Positions 1 through 6,736 of a stretch of DNA of 14,962 bases are shown here, piece after piece. The notes beneath the pieces are model-generated. The model ran no database searches. It worked only from the letters and a program-made list of their open reading frames with translations, and was not told the origin of the DNA. The stretch comes from CAYFUF01 sp964346245. GTDB taxonomy: Bacteria; Bacillota; Clostridia; Tissierellales; Peptoniphilaceae. Positions within the stretch are counted from its first letter, which is position 1. Each line of letters starts with the position of its first letter. The position numbers and the translations under genes were made by a program. The stretch lies in assembly GCA_964346245.1 (NCBI GenBank), contig CAYFUF010000032.1, forward strand, positions 1 through 14,962, given 5' to 3'.

Positions 1-516
1 GAATCCTCAGAAGTACCTCCTGTAAGTTCAGAATCGGAATCTTATAGTTTCGACTATTCTGATTTCTACGATGAACCTCTAATATCGCCCAATGATATCG
101 CTGTTAGCCTCACGCCTGATGAGTCGCTGGATATGATGAGTGGTTCAATTACGAATAATTCGCCCTATACCATCAATTTCGTTGTTATTTATTATCTCAA
201 CACGAATACAAATCAATATGTGTCATTCATCGTTGCTCCGGATATCGCACCGGGTAGCACAAGCGAGCAAAACTTGATGTGGGACTCAACTGTAGCTGAC
301 GCTAACGCCTTACAGGCAAAAGCAATGTCCTTGAGCGTAATCACTGATGATGTTGAACAATTATACCGTTACGATTTTGTGAGCCAAAGAACACGTGTTG
401 TAAATATTGATACCTCTGGCGATAGTCTAGATGGAATCGAGATTCCTGACTTTTCTGTACCTGAGTTTTCAATGCCAGAGTTCTCAGTGCCAGAGTTTTC
501 CATGCCTGACTTGTAA
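1..516 (+). CDS. 5'-truncated probable surface/exported protein with PEFS repeat tail
   Basis: The frame is open from base 1 to the TAA at 514-516, giving 171 residues, so the true start lies outside the window; the in-frame ATGs near 133 lie within a continuing frame and have no convincing ribosome site. The first ~27 visible residues are rich in Ser, Glu, Asp and Tyr, which suits a linker outside the membrane. Residues ~45-120 look like a beta-sandwich: SITNNSPYTINFVVIYY, then a pG-S-type turn and a final strand. This recalls FxLYD-type extracellular domains, but the match is weak and inferred. The last 24 residues are five copies of a five-residue unit (IPDFS, VPEFS, MPEFS, VPEFS, MPDL). 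It is the only plus-strand gene and converges on the CofE-like gene. Function unknown. The reading frame is certain; the family is a guess. Confidence 0.7.
   Translation, partial: ESSEVPPVSSESESYSFDYSDFYDEPLISPNDIAVSLTPDESLDMMSGSITNNSPYTINFVVIYYLNTNTNQYVSFIVAPDIAPGSTSEQNLMWDSTVADANALQAKAMSLSVITDDVEQLYRYDFVSQRTRVVNIDTSGDSLDGIEIPDFSVPEFSMPEFSVPEFSMPDL
443..513 (+). repeat. 15-bp degenerate tandem repeat encoding P-(E/D)-F-S-(V/M)
   Basis: Five consecutive 15-bp units encode the C-terminal tail of the plus-strand protein (I/V/M-P-D/E-F-S). The units differ mostly at third codon positions (cct/cca, ttt/ttc, tct/tca/tcc), so the amino-acid pattern is kept better than the DNA. Confidence 0.75.
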
Positions 517-588
517 GTAAGGCCTAGTTTCTGAGTTCACCACTTTTCGTATCTGTTAATTTGCATCAATAGACTAATTGGACAAATA

Positions 589-633
589 AAGAAGGGTTGT
601 CTCTCGTCAATTTGGCGAGAGGCAACCCTTCTT
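589..633 (-). terminator. Intrinsic terminator between convergent genes
   Basis: An 18-bp stem (589-606 with 616-633, one T·G mismatch that is a wobble in RNA) encloses a 9-nt loop. Read on the minus strand the stem is followed by TTCTTTATTT, so it should terminate the obg-LCP-CofE-like transcript. It lies between the two convergent stop codons. On the plus strand the downstream tract is only mildly T-rich, so termination of the plus-strand gene is possible but weaker. Confidence 0.88.
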
Positions 634-649
634 CAGTGATATGTTTCAC

Positions 650-1846
650 TTATTCGCCTGCAGATGTCCAATTATCAAAGTAACCTTGGACTAAGACAAT
701 AGGTGTTCCTTTATCTCCAGAACCTGATGTTAAATCTGCTAAAGATCCAATCAAATCGGTTATCTGGCGGGGGGTTGTACCCGTGGAAGTTTTGTTTCCC
801 TTCAGGTCGGCTCCTTTTTCTTGGATTGCTTTTTTCAATGCATCATTTAATTCTTGACCTGACAAGTCAGCGAAGTCGTTATCAGCTAAGTACTTTAATT
901 TGATCTCATTAGGTAGGCCGCATAAACCTTCCGTATAGGCTGGAGAGACTACCGGATCTGCTAACTCCCAAATTTTACCTACTGGGTCTTTAAAGGCACC
1001 ATCACCGTACACCATAACTTCGATATGCTTGCCTGTTTCGATTAGTAGCTTCTCAGCAATCTGCTCGACGTAAGATTGGCAGTTTCTAGGAAACAGTTTA
1101 ACTTTCTCTTCGCTTGCCTTATTTGATCCAAGTAAACCATAATTCTCGTTATAGCCGCTACCGTCAATCGATTCCTTTAGAATATCCTCTAGGTTATAAA
1201 GCGTCTCCGCTCCAGATTTAGCAAGTATTCTTTTGGTTCTCTTTCTAGTGTGAATGTCACAGGTAAGGACATGTTTAGTATGTTTTAATATCTCTGTCGC
1301 CTGGTTAGCAAAGATAATCTCTACTTCGCATCCTTCTTCCTCAATAATCTCCCTATAGTAATTGATGTAATCGACTCCAGTAAATGGGTGAACAAAAGAG
1401 CCAAAGTGTTTCCTAAAATCTTCCTCCGTAAGCACATCTGACCAAGGATTAATACCTGCTTCGTCAATTTGGTCAATGCTAATTAATGCATTACCTACTT
1501 CATCATTAGGATAGGTCAATTGGAGGATAATCTTCTTTGCACCTCTAGCAATGCCACGCAAATTAATAGCAAAGCGGTTGCGGCTTAAGATTGGATTGAA
1601 GACACCAATTCTGCCATCGGGATACTTCCTCTGAATATCATGAGCAATATCATCGACACTGGCATAGTTACCTTGGGACCTAGCGACAATTGCTTCAGTC
1701 AAGCAGACAACATCTTTATCATGAAGGGAAAAACCCTCTGCCTTTTTTGCCTCTAATATGGCGCTAACAACGAAGTCGACTAAATCGTCTCCCTCGCGAA
1801 TAATGGGAGCGCGGATACCTTTTGTGCTTGTGCCAACTAATCTCAT
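650..1846 (-). CDS. CofE-like (F420-0:gamma-glutamyl ligase family) protein
   Basis: This 398-residue protein resembles the F420_ligase (CofE/FbiB-type) fold. The N-terminus has GIRAPIIREGDDL (10-22) and DKDVVCLTEAIVARSQG (43-59), matching the family's GDDL...DVLVVTEKIVSKAEG core. Further blocks are NRFAINLRGIARGAKKI (90-106), YGDGAFKDPVGKIWELADP (280-298), GTTPRQ (356-361) and GSGDKGTP (375-382). True CofE adds glutamates to the deazaflavin cofactor F420. This longer Bacillota version is often annotated that way, but nothing else here suggests F420 metabolism, so the substrate is unknown. The ATG has GAGGG five bases upstream. It is the last gene of the obg-LCP unit, 74 bp after the LCP stop. 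Family assignment is good; the reaction is not established. Confidence 0.8.
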   Translation of the reverse strand: MRLVGTSTKGIRAPIIREGDDLVDFVVSAILEAKKAEGFSLHDKDVVCLTEAIVARSQGNYASVDDIAHDIQRKYPDGRIGVFNPILSRNRFAINLRGIARGAKKIILQLTYPNDEVGNALISIDQIDEAGINPWSDVLTEEDFRKHFGSFVHPFTGVDYINYYREIIEEEGCEVEIIFANQATEILKHTKHVLTCDIHTRKRTKRILAKSGAETLYNLEDILKESIDGSGYNENYGLLGSNKASEEKVKLFPRNCQSYVEQIAEKLLIETGKHIEVMVYGDGAFKDPVGKIWELADPVVSPAYTEGLCGLPNEIKLKYLADNDFADLSGQELNDALKKAIQEKGADLKGNKTSTGTTPRQITDLIGSLADLTSGSGDKGTPIVLVQGYFDNWTSAGE

Positions 1847-1884
1847 AATTGCCCTCGTTTCTTTTTCATTTTTCCAACGTGAAT

Positions 1885-1913
1885 ATTCTACTACTCCTTT
1901 TGGTGATGGTAAA
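1885..1913 (-). promoter_or_regulatory. Possible promoter of the CofE-like gene
   Basis: On the minus strand TTTACC (1908-1913) is followed after 17 bp by TAGAAT (1885-1890), about 38 bp before the ATG. The -35 is poor and the -10 is five of six. No terminator separates it from the LCP gene, so it would add to read-through. Confidence 0.3.
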
Positions 1914-1920
1914 TATTTTT

Positions 1921-3168
1921 TTATTGGTCCATTGTTCTCGTAATGTCTTTATGGACGGCATCGATACTGGCGTCATTTAACTGGTACATATAGAGATTCC
2001 ATCCAGGCATAGCGTATGAAGGCAGTCCGTAGGCTCCACTACCCGATACCTCTTTTGATGTGATTTCCCAACTACCACCCTCCGCAAGCTGCTGATTTAT
2101 CAGCTCCGTAATTTTTCTTCTAGGCATGTTGGTCTGCACAGCATTCAAGACAACGCCCATAATGCTCGGATAGTTTATTAAGGTAGCAGGCGAAATTGCC
2201 TTTCTAATCATCCCTTCGATGATCTGTTCTTGGTTTCTCCCTCGACCAATATCACCTTCTGCTAGCGCATATCGCTCTCTAGCAAAAGATAAGGCTTTCT
2301 TCCCATCCATTTCGTTCATACCCTCGTAAAATGTATAGGAATCAGAGCTGAACGTTACTGGGCTGTAGACCTCAATGCCCCCTAACACATCAACTATATC
2401 GATCAGGGAACTAAAATTGACCCGCATATAATAGTGGATATTGATGTCTAAGAGGTTCTCTAGTGTCGCAACCGTAGAGCCTATTCCATAGATTCCGGAG
2501 TGGGTTAACTTATCATAGCCCCAGTTTCCGCCGCCAGCGATGGCAACATAGGAATCTCTTGGAATAGTTGTTAATAAAATCTTCTTCTCCTTAGGATTGA
2601 TGGTCATAATAATATTGACATCCGAACGAGAAACCTGATTTAAAGAACCATACTGGTCGATACCAGAAATCAGCACATTGAATGATTCTCCTTCACGCAC
2701 TTCATCTGCCCGCGTTCCACTGAGCTCAGACTTAGATGCTAGCTCTTCCAGAGCTTTATCGATTTCATCATCGGTTGCAGGAGCTTTCTCTGCTAATTTG
2801 CTTTGTTCAGCTTCATCAATGGACAACTCCTCAATAGAGGTTTCTGGTTGATCCTCAATAACATTGCTTTCCTCTTTTGTCGCAATCTGATCAAAGGTAT
2901 CGAAGGTCTTGTGGACATAATAAGCAGCTAGCAAGAGGATAAGGCTGAGAAAGAAGAGGATGACATTGAGGATGATATTTGACCACCCCTTCGTTTGATA
3001 AACTCCCCAGGAAAACAAGAGACCGATAATAACTATGCCTGCATAGATTAAATATCTTTGGTTGCTGATAAACAAATCGTATCGATTTAGCTCATAAGCA
3101 AACGCTAGAAAGCATACAAAATAAATAATCGGTACAATAACTTTCTTAACATGTAAATCCTTAAACAT
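1921..3168 (-). CDS. LCP (LytR-CpsA-Psr) family wall glycopolymer ligase
   Basis: LCP enzymes move undecaprenyl-linked glycopolymers onto peptidoglycan outside the membrane. From the chosen start the protein has 415 residues. Three membrane segments (about 8-25, 38-56 and 64-85) come first, then a Glu-rich linker (~97-160), then the LCP domain (~163-320). Visible family landmarks are SRSD (180-183), PRDS (203-206), KLTHS (220-224), FARER (295-299) and GDIGRGRNQ (305-313), which supply the lipid-phosphate-binding Arg and Asp residues. The three-segment N-terminus resembles streptococcal CpsA rather than single-pass LytR. An ATG 14 codons earlier (3210) lies inside obg. I prefer ATG 3168, preceded by GAGGAAG (3172-3178) starting right at the obg stop. 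The gene follows obg by 10 bp and is surely co-transcribed. The polymer it attaches cannot be told from sequence. Confidence 0.9.
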   Translation of the reverse strand: MFKDLHVKKVIVPIIYFVCFLAFAYELNRYDLFISNQRYLIYAGIVIIGLLFSWGVYQTKGWSNIILNVILFFLSLILLLAAYYVHKTFDTFDQIATKEESNVIEDQPETSIEELSIDEAEQSKLAEKAPATDDEIDKALEELASKSELSGTRADEVREGESFNVLISGIDQYGSLNQVSRSDVNIIMTINPKEKKILLTTIPRDSYVAIAGGGNWGYDKLTHSGIYGIGSTVATLENLLDINIHYYMRVNFSSLIDIVDVLGGIEVYSPVTFSSDSYTFYEGMNEMDGKKALSFARERYALAEGDIGRGRNQEQIIEGMIRKAISPATLINYPSIMGVVLNAVQTNMPRRKITELINQQLAEGGSWEITSKEVSGSGAYGLPSYAMPGWNLYMYQLNDASIDAVHKDITRTMDQ

Positions 3169-3178
3169 ATTCTTCCTC

Positions 3179-4447
3179 TTATAACCAGTCGAACTCAAAT
3201 CCTTCGACATTTACGGTATCATCTTCATCTGGATGCAGGTCTCTGACTCTGTCCATGACCCCCATCTCCTCCAAAGTGCGTTCGAAGAAGGTAATAGAGT
3301 CTTCATCGTCAATGATAAGTTTTTTAGCTAGAGCAACTAGTGGCTCGCCTTTGGCAAAGATCGTATGCCCCTCACGGTAGACATTTATGCTTGGATCGAT
3401 TGTAAAGAATTCGTTGACATCAACTAGCTCTTCGTCCAACGTCTCGTAGGTCTTCTCTTGATCCTTCAAATACGACCACAGAGCATATTTCAGTTCATCC
3501 GTACCGGCTGTTGTTGCCCCAGATACTTCTAGAATTTCCATATCGGGATAAGCTTCTTTAAAACGCAACAGATTCTCTTCGAAACCTGACAGATCTTTCT
3601 TGTTAGCAACGATAATCTTCACCCGATCTAATAGTTCTTGATTGTAACTGAGGAGCTCATCCTGTATGAGCGCAAAATCCTCTAAGGGATCTCTACCCTC
3701 GCTACCACTCATATCTAGGACATGAGCTAGCACTTTGGTTCGTTCAATATGGCGAAGAAAGTCGTGACCCAAACCTAATCCATCACTGGCTCCCTCGATG
3801 AGCCCAGGCACATCTGCAATAATAAAGGAGGCTCCCTCGCCCACTTTAACTACCCCCAAATTAGGTTGGAGAGTGGTGAAGTGATAATTAGCAATCTTGG
3901 GTTTTGCATTCGACAGGATAGACAGGATGGTGCTTTTGCCCACATTGGGTAGGCCGACCAGACCCACATCGGCAATGAGCTTCACCTCTAAGACGACACC
4001 CAACTCTTGACCATAACCACCTGGTTTAGCAAACCGAGGAGCTTGTCGAACAGAGTTTTTAAAACGAACATTACCGCTGCCGCCTAATCCACCCTTGACA
4101 GCAGTGAAGCGTTGGCCATGCTCCGTCAAATCCGCTATTGGCTTATTCGACTTCTCTTCTCTGATGACTGTTCCAACCGGAACTTTCAAAATAAGATCTT
4201 GTCCATCTTTTCCAAACTGCTTTTTCTTCCGTCCAGGTTCTCCGGCTTCCGCCTTGTAACTTCCTTTGTATTTGTAATCAAGCAGGGTCTGCACGCCATT
4301 ATCTGCTTCAATAATGATTGAGCCGCCCTTGCCGCCGTCCCCACCGTCTGGTCCTCCAGATGGTACATACTTTTCACGGCGCCAAGAGACTGCACCATCG
4401 CCGCCGTTTCCCGCTTTTAACTGTATTACTGCTTTATCGATAAACAT
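3179..4447 (-). CDS. obg: GTPase Obg (ribosome assembly/stress GTPase)
   Basis: Obg is a GTPase associated with the large ribosomal subunit and involved in its late assembly and stress control. The 422-residue protein has all three domains. The glycine-rich Obg fold (1-158) includes GGPDGGDGGKGG and GGLGGSGN. The G domain has the P-loop GLPNVGKST (165-173), switch-I FTT (190-192), DVPG (212-215), NKKD (282-285) and SGA (309-311). The C-terminal OCT domain (~345-422) has a short acidic end. The P-loop has Leu where Phe is commoner, a mild change. The ATG is preceded by AGGGGA. The gene lies behind the rpmA terminator with its own extended -10 promoter, and the LCP gene follows 10 bp downstream. 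The rplU-prp-rpmA-obg order is the usual Bacillota arrangement. Confidence 0.97.
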   Translation of the reverse strand: MFIDKAVIQLKAGNGGDGAVSWRREKYVPSGGPDGGDGGKGGSIIIEADNGVQTLLDYKYKGSYKAEAGEPGRKKKQFGKDGQDLILKVPVGTVIREEKSNKPIADLTEHGQRFTAVKGGLGGSGNVRFKNSVRQAPRFAKPGGYGQELGVVLEVKLIADVGLVGLPNVGKSTILSILSNAKPKIANYHFTTLQPNLGVVKVGEGASFIIADVPGLIEGASDGLGLGHDFLRHIERTKVLAHVLDMSGSEGRDPLEDFALIQDELLSYNQELLDRVKIIVANKKDLSGFEENLLRFKEAYPDMEILEVSGATTAGTDELKYALWSYLKDQEKTYETLDEELVDVNEFFTIDPSINVYREGHTIFAKGEPLVALAKKLIIDDEDSITFFERTLEEMGVMDRVRDLHPDEDDTVNVEGFEFDWL

Positions 4448-4519
4448 AATTTCCCCTGTACCTATATTATCCCGCTTCTGCTCACACAGAAACCTTTGCT
4501 ACTTACTCTTATCTGCTTA

Positions 4520-4528
4520 AGTATATCA
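4520..4528 (-). promoter_or_regulatory. Extended -10 promoter for obg
   Basis: On the minus strand TG-A-TATACT (TG at 4527-4528, hexamer at 4520-4525) forms an extended -10. The matching -35 position (4543-4548, TTTCGG) is weak, as is common with extended -10 promoters. It lies between the rpmA terminator and obg and predicts a leader of about 65 nt. Confidence 0.5.
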
Positions 4529-4544
4529 TTTATGGGCTCATACC

Positions 4545-4561
4545 GAAACGAAAGACGTTTC
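4545..4561. repeat. Inverted repeat over the obg -35 region
   Basis: GAAACG (4545-4550) and CGTTTC (4556-4561) form a perfect 6-bp inverted repeat with a 5-bp spacer, overlapping the -35 position of the obg promoter. There is no T-run on the correct side, so it is not a terminator. It could be an operator or chance. Confidence 0.4.
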
Positions 4562-4564
4562 ATC

Positions 4565-4595
4565 TAAAAAAGCTCCATCCTTGGGACTTTAGCTT
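4565..4595 (-). terminator. Possible second, weak terminator after rpmA
   Basis: On the minus strand AAGCT (4591-4595) pairs with AGCTT (4570-4574), and an inner TCC/GGA pairing is split by a small internal loop. Six T residues follow the stem. It lies downstream of the strong rpmA terminator and could back it up. The stem is short. Confidence 0.3.
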
Positions 4596-4642
4596 GCCAT
4601 TCGAATAATGTTCTACTGGCTCCTAATAGCCGTGTTGAATCA

Positions 4643-4672
4643 ATAAAAAAGGATTTGCCTATAGGCAAATCC
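4643..4672 (-). terminator. Intrinsic terminator of rplU-prp-rpmA
   Basis: A perfect 9-bp stem, GGATTTGCC (4651-4659) with GGCAAATCC (4664-4672), encloses the loop TATA. Read on the minus strand it is followed by TTTTTTATTG. It starts 14 bp after the rpmA stop and separates the ribosomal-protein unit from obg. Confidence 0.92.
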
Positions 4673-4686
4673 CCGTTAAGTTTACT

Positions 4687-5001
4687 TTATGCAATAGCAG
4701 TTACTGCTACAGCCTCAGCTGCATCGACAGGATAAACGCTAACTTGCTTTTTATCCTTACCTTTTCTTTCAAAACGAACCACACCATCGATCAGAGCGAA
4801 TAGCGTATCATCTTTACCGATAGATACGTTTAGACCTGGATGGTATTTCGTTCCACGTTGGCGAACAAGAATATTTCCAGATGTAACGACACAACCGTCA
4901 GACTTCTTTACACCAAGTCTCTTGGCTCTAGAGTCACGACCGTTCTTTGTTGACGATACACCTTTTTTACTAGCTAATAGTTGTAATTGTAATTCAATCA
5001 T
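4687..5001 (-). CDS. rpmA: Ribosomal protein L27 (bL27), with cleavable N-terminal extension
   Basis: L27 reaches the peptidyl-transferase centre through its N-terminus. The 104-residue product starts MIELQLQLL and then has ASKKGVSSTKNGRDS, the normal mature start. In Bacillota this extension is removed by Prp, normally at a LQFF-ASKKG type site. Here the residues before the cut are LQLL. The rest is ordinary L27, including GNILVRQRGTKYHPG and DDTLFALIDG, with a small Ala/Val-rich tail. The ATG has a strong AGGAGG site that begins in the prp TAG stop codon (TAGGAGG), so rpmA is closely coupled to prp. A terminator follows at once. Confidence 0.97.
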   Translation of the reverse strand: MIELQLQLLASKKGVSSTKNGRDSRAKRLGVKKSDGCVVTSGNILVRQRGTKYHPGLNVSIGKDDTLFALIDGVVRFERKGKDKKQVSVYPVDAAEAVAVTAIA

Positions 5002-5010
5002 TTTAACCTC

Positions 5011-5340
5011 CTACGTAAGTGATATGTTGTCAGGATACTGCCTTACTAAGGATTCTATGTTCAATAAGAAACCCTTCAGTACAATCTCGGCATCATTTCT
5101 TTCCTGATCGGTTAAGCTATCATAATTTATGGTGACTCGGATTAATCCTTCACCATACTCATAATCAATCTTATCTTCTATTCCACAGACTTCTGTCAAC
5201 GTATTTAATGTAGCTAGACCTAAAGTTGATGCTGATGCGCACACGATATCACTACCTGGTTGACCCTGATAGGAATGCCCTGTCAAAGTGTAACCTGTGA
5301 TCTTTTGGTTCTGATTACATATTACGTTTACTCGAATCAT
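5011..5340 (-). CDS. prp: Prp cysteine protease processing L27
   Basis: Prp (YsxB family) is a small cysteine protease that trims the L27 N-terminal extension. The 109-residue protein has the expected catalytic pair: His22 in TGHSYQG (20-26) and Cys34 in GSDIVCASAS (29-38), spaced as in staphylococcal Prp. The usual length is about 105-110 residues. Its ATG overlaps the rplU stop by one base (TAATG), which indicates translational coupling, and rpmA begins nine bases after its stop. Position between rplU and rpmA is the conserved Bacillota arrangement. Finding it beside an extended L27 makes the function secure, although the cleavage site in the partner is a variant. Confidence 0.95.
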   Translation of the reverse strand: MIRVNVICNQNQKITGYTLTGHSYQGQPGSDIVCASASTLGLATLNTLTEVCGIEDKIDYEYGEGLIRVTINYDSLTDQERNDAEIVLKGFLLNIESLVRQYPDNISLT

Positions 5341-5648
5341 TAGCCTTCAATAGCTCCAATTTCAAGTAGCGTGTATGGTTGTCTGTGACCTTGTTTTCTC
5401 TTGTAGCCTTTTTTCGCTTTGAACTTGCCAATAACGACTTTCTTGGCTTTGCCTTGAGCTTTGACCGTTGCAGTTACCTTTGCACCTTCTACTAAAGGTG
5501 CGCCAACGATTAATTCGTCACCACCTAAAACCAAGACTTCCTCAAGAGTAACTTCGTCTCCTACTTCACCATCAAGCTTTTCGACGCGTAGGACGTCCCC
5601 TTCTTCGATACGGTATTGTTTACCGCCAGTTTGAATAATTGCGTACAT
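5340..5648 (-). CDS. rplU: Ribosomal protein L21 (bL21)
   Basis: L21 is a large-subunit protein that binds 23S rRNA. The 102-residue product starts MYAIIQTGGKQYRIEEGD and ends with the basic block KAKKGYKRKQGHRQPYT, both classical for bL21. An in-frame ATG 26 codons further upstream (5726) would begin inside the structured leader and add non-L21 residues. I use ATG 5648, preceded by a strong AAAGGAGGG site. It is the first gene of rplU-prp-rpmA, with its own promoter and leader. The length is normal. Confidence 0.97.
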   Translation of the reverse strand: MYAIIQTGGKQYRIEEGDVLRVEKLDGEVGDEVTLEEVLVLGGDELIVGAPLVEGAKVTATVKAQGKAKKVVIGKFKAKKGYKRKQGHRQPYTLLEIGAIEG

Positions 5649-5728
5649 TGTGTTCCCTCCTTTAAATTTAAGACTCGCCACAGTGAGGTATGCAAAGCAT
5701 TTATAAACCTTTTGTGAGCGGTACACAT
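5649..5728 (-). ncRNA. Structured 5' leader of rplU (L21-leader type)
   Basis: The roughly 80-nt untranslated region folds as nested stems. CGCTCAC (5714-5720) pairs with GTGGCG (5676-5681) leaving one bulged base. Inside this, AGGT (5707-5710) pairs with ACCT (5686-5689), and ATGC-TTT-GCAT (5690-5700) forms the tip. Position, size and gene order fit the known L21 leader of Bacillota, thought to allow autogenous control by L21. The pairing is seen by eye; membership of that RNA family is inferred. Confidence 0.6.
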
Positions 5729-5734
5729 TTAGGT

Positions 5735-5763
5735 ATAATACTACATTTTTGAGGCTTAGTCAA
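5735..5763 (-). promoter_or_regulatory. Housekeeping promoter for rplU-prp-rpmA
   Basis: TTGACT (5758-5763), a 17-bp spacer and TATTAT (5735-5740) on the minus strand are a near-consensus SigA-type promoter. The expected start is near 5728, giving the structured leader. It lies just after the RNase E/G-like stop codon, with no terminator between. Confidence 0.8.
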
Positions 5764-5810
5764 CGACTATTTCCCATAGATAAGGTCAAAATCGTAGCCA
5801 AGATGAGCTC

Positions 5811-6716
5811 TCACTGCCCCCTTCTTACCAGCACCTCCACTAAGCCCGATCTGGTAAAGCCTAAAACCTTAGCTTTAAGATAACGCTTGTAAAACTCATC
5901 TTTGAGGGCTTTCAAGTAGGATGGTCCATCCCGCTTTGACATGCTGATAGGATCAATCAGAACGATTCCTTCCAATTTCTGTAACTTGATTGCGCTAGCA
6001 AGCAAGGAAATGCTCGCTCCATTAACCATCTTTATTTTAGCCTCTCTTTCAAGGCTCATGGTGTTAGCTGTCTGATTCACATCAATCAAGCTGGCTGCTT
6101 CCGTCCTATCAACAACAATCTCTGCATGATCATTGGAAATGACTCTAGCCAACCACTTACGTCTCTCTGCTGAGAAGTAGTCATCTAAGTCAATATCGAA
6201 GTCTGCCTTTTCAACTAGGTTTAACTTATCTGGTTCAAAGCGGGATAAATCCTTTAGATAATGAATTATCTCCTGTTTGCTATCGCAAATCCATTCAAGG
6301 TCAGGATAGAAGTTTAACCAGGTCCATAAGGGGTCTTCCGCTCGAAAAAGCTCCTTCGGAACAGGATCAAAGTGTCTTTGCTTTTCCAACCACTGCCATG
6401 TTTCACTTTCTTTTTTTATTGTTAGGTTTTCGCTGGCAAGAGGCAACTTGTTATCATAGCCATCTCGTATGATTTGAACTAAGCAAACATCCCCAGACTT
6501 ATGGTCTAGGGACGTGTCTTTTGATCGCAGTAGAATTTCTTCTTTATCCGGACCTTCCAATACAAAAGCATCTAACGCAGGAAGGGGTCGAATGATGCGC
6601 ATGCGATATATGCGACCGACCAGGCTCCTGGTGTCGATAAGATGACGGTCAATCCACTGTCTTTCCTCAAAGACACCAGCCTCTTTCTTTTTCCAATCAA
6701 TATAACCTGATCTCAT
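5811..6716 (-). CDS. Short, divergent ribonuclease E/G-family protein
   Basis: RNase E/G enzymes cut single-stranded RNA, favouring 5'-monophosphate ends. This 301-residue protein has an S1-like region (~31-100, starting SLVGRIYRMRIIRP) and the catalytic core at 200-298. The core holds IDVN (211-214) and GIVLIDPISM (250-259), then GFTRSGLVEV near the end. Asp212, Asn214 and Asp255 match the magnesium ligands D303, N305 and D346 of E. coli RNase E, with the same 43-residue spacing. The protein is well below the usual 450-500 residues. The region between S1 and the core is short, and it stops before the zinc-link CPxC motif and small domain. The ATG has GGAGGG six bases upstream and lies 20 bp after mrdA. 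It is probably co-transcribed with mrdA. Activity and quaternary state are uncertain. Confidence 0.82.
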   Translation of the reverse strand: MRSGYIDWKKKEAGVFEERQWIDRHLIDTRSLVGRIYRMRIIRPLPALDAFVLEGPDKEEILLRSKDTSLDHKSGDVCLVQIIRDGYDNKLPLASENLTIKKESETWQWLEKQRHFDPVPKELFRAEDPLWTWLNFYPDLEWICDSKQEIIHYLKDLSRFEPDKLNLVEKADFDIDLDDYFSAERRKWLARVISNDHAEIVVDRTEAASLIDVNQTANTMSLEREAKIKMVNGASISLLASAIKLQKLEGIVLIDPISMSKRDGPSYLKALKDEFYKRYLKAKVLGFTRSGLVEVLVRRGQ

Positions 6717-6736
6717 TCCCAGCCCTCCAGTCCAAC

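Noticed and set aside
1844..1869. Nine-codon ATG frame (minus strand) just before the CofE-like gene, possible leader peptide
   Set aside because: It has no ribosome site and no attenuator hairpin, so chance is more likely.
3169..3210. Earlier ATG start for the LCP gene
   Set aside because: It lies inside obg without a ribosome site. ATG 3168 has GAGGAAG right before it.
4186..4398. 70-residue minus-strand frame inside obg
   Set aside because: It lies in another frame within the well-supported Obg domain, with no ribosome site or family match.
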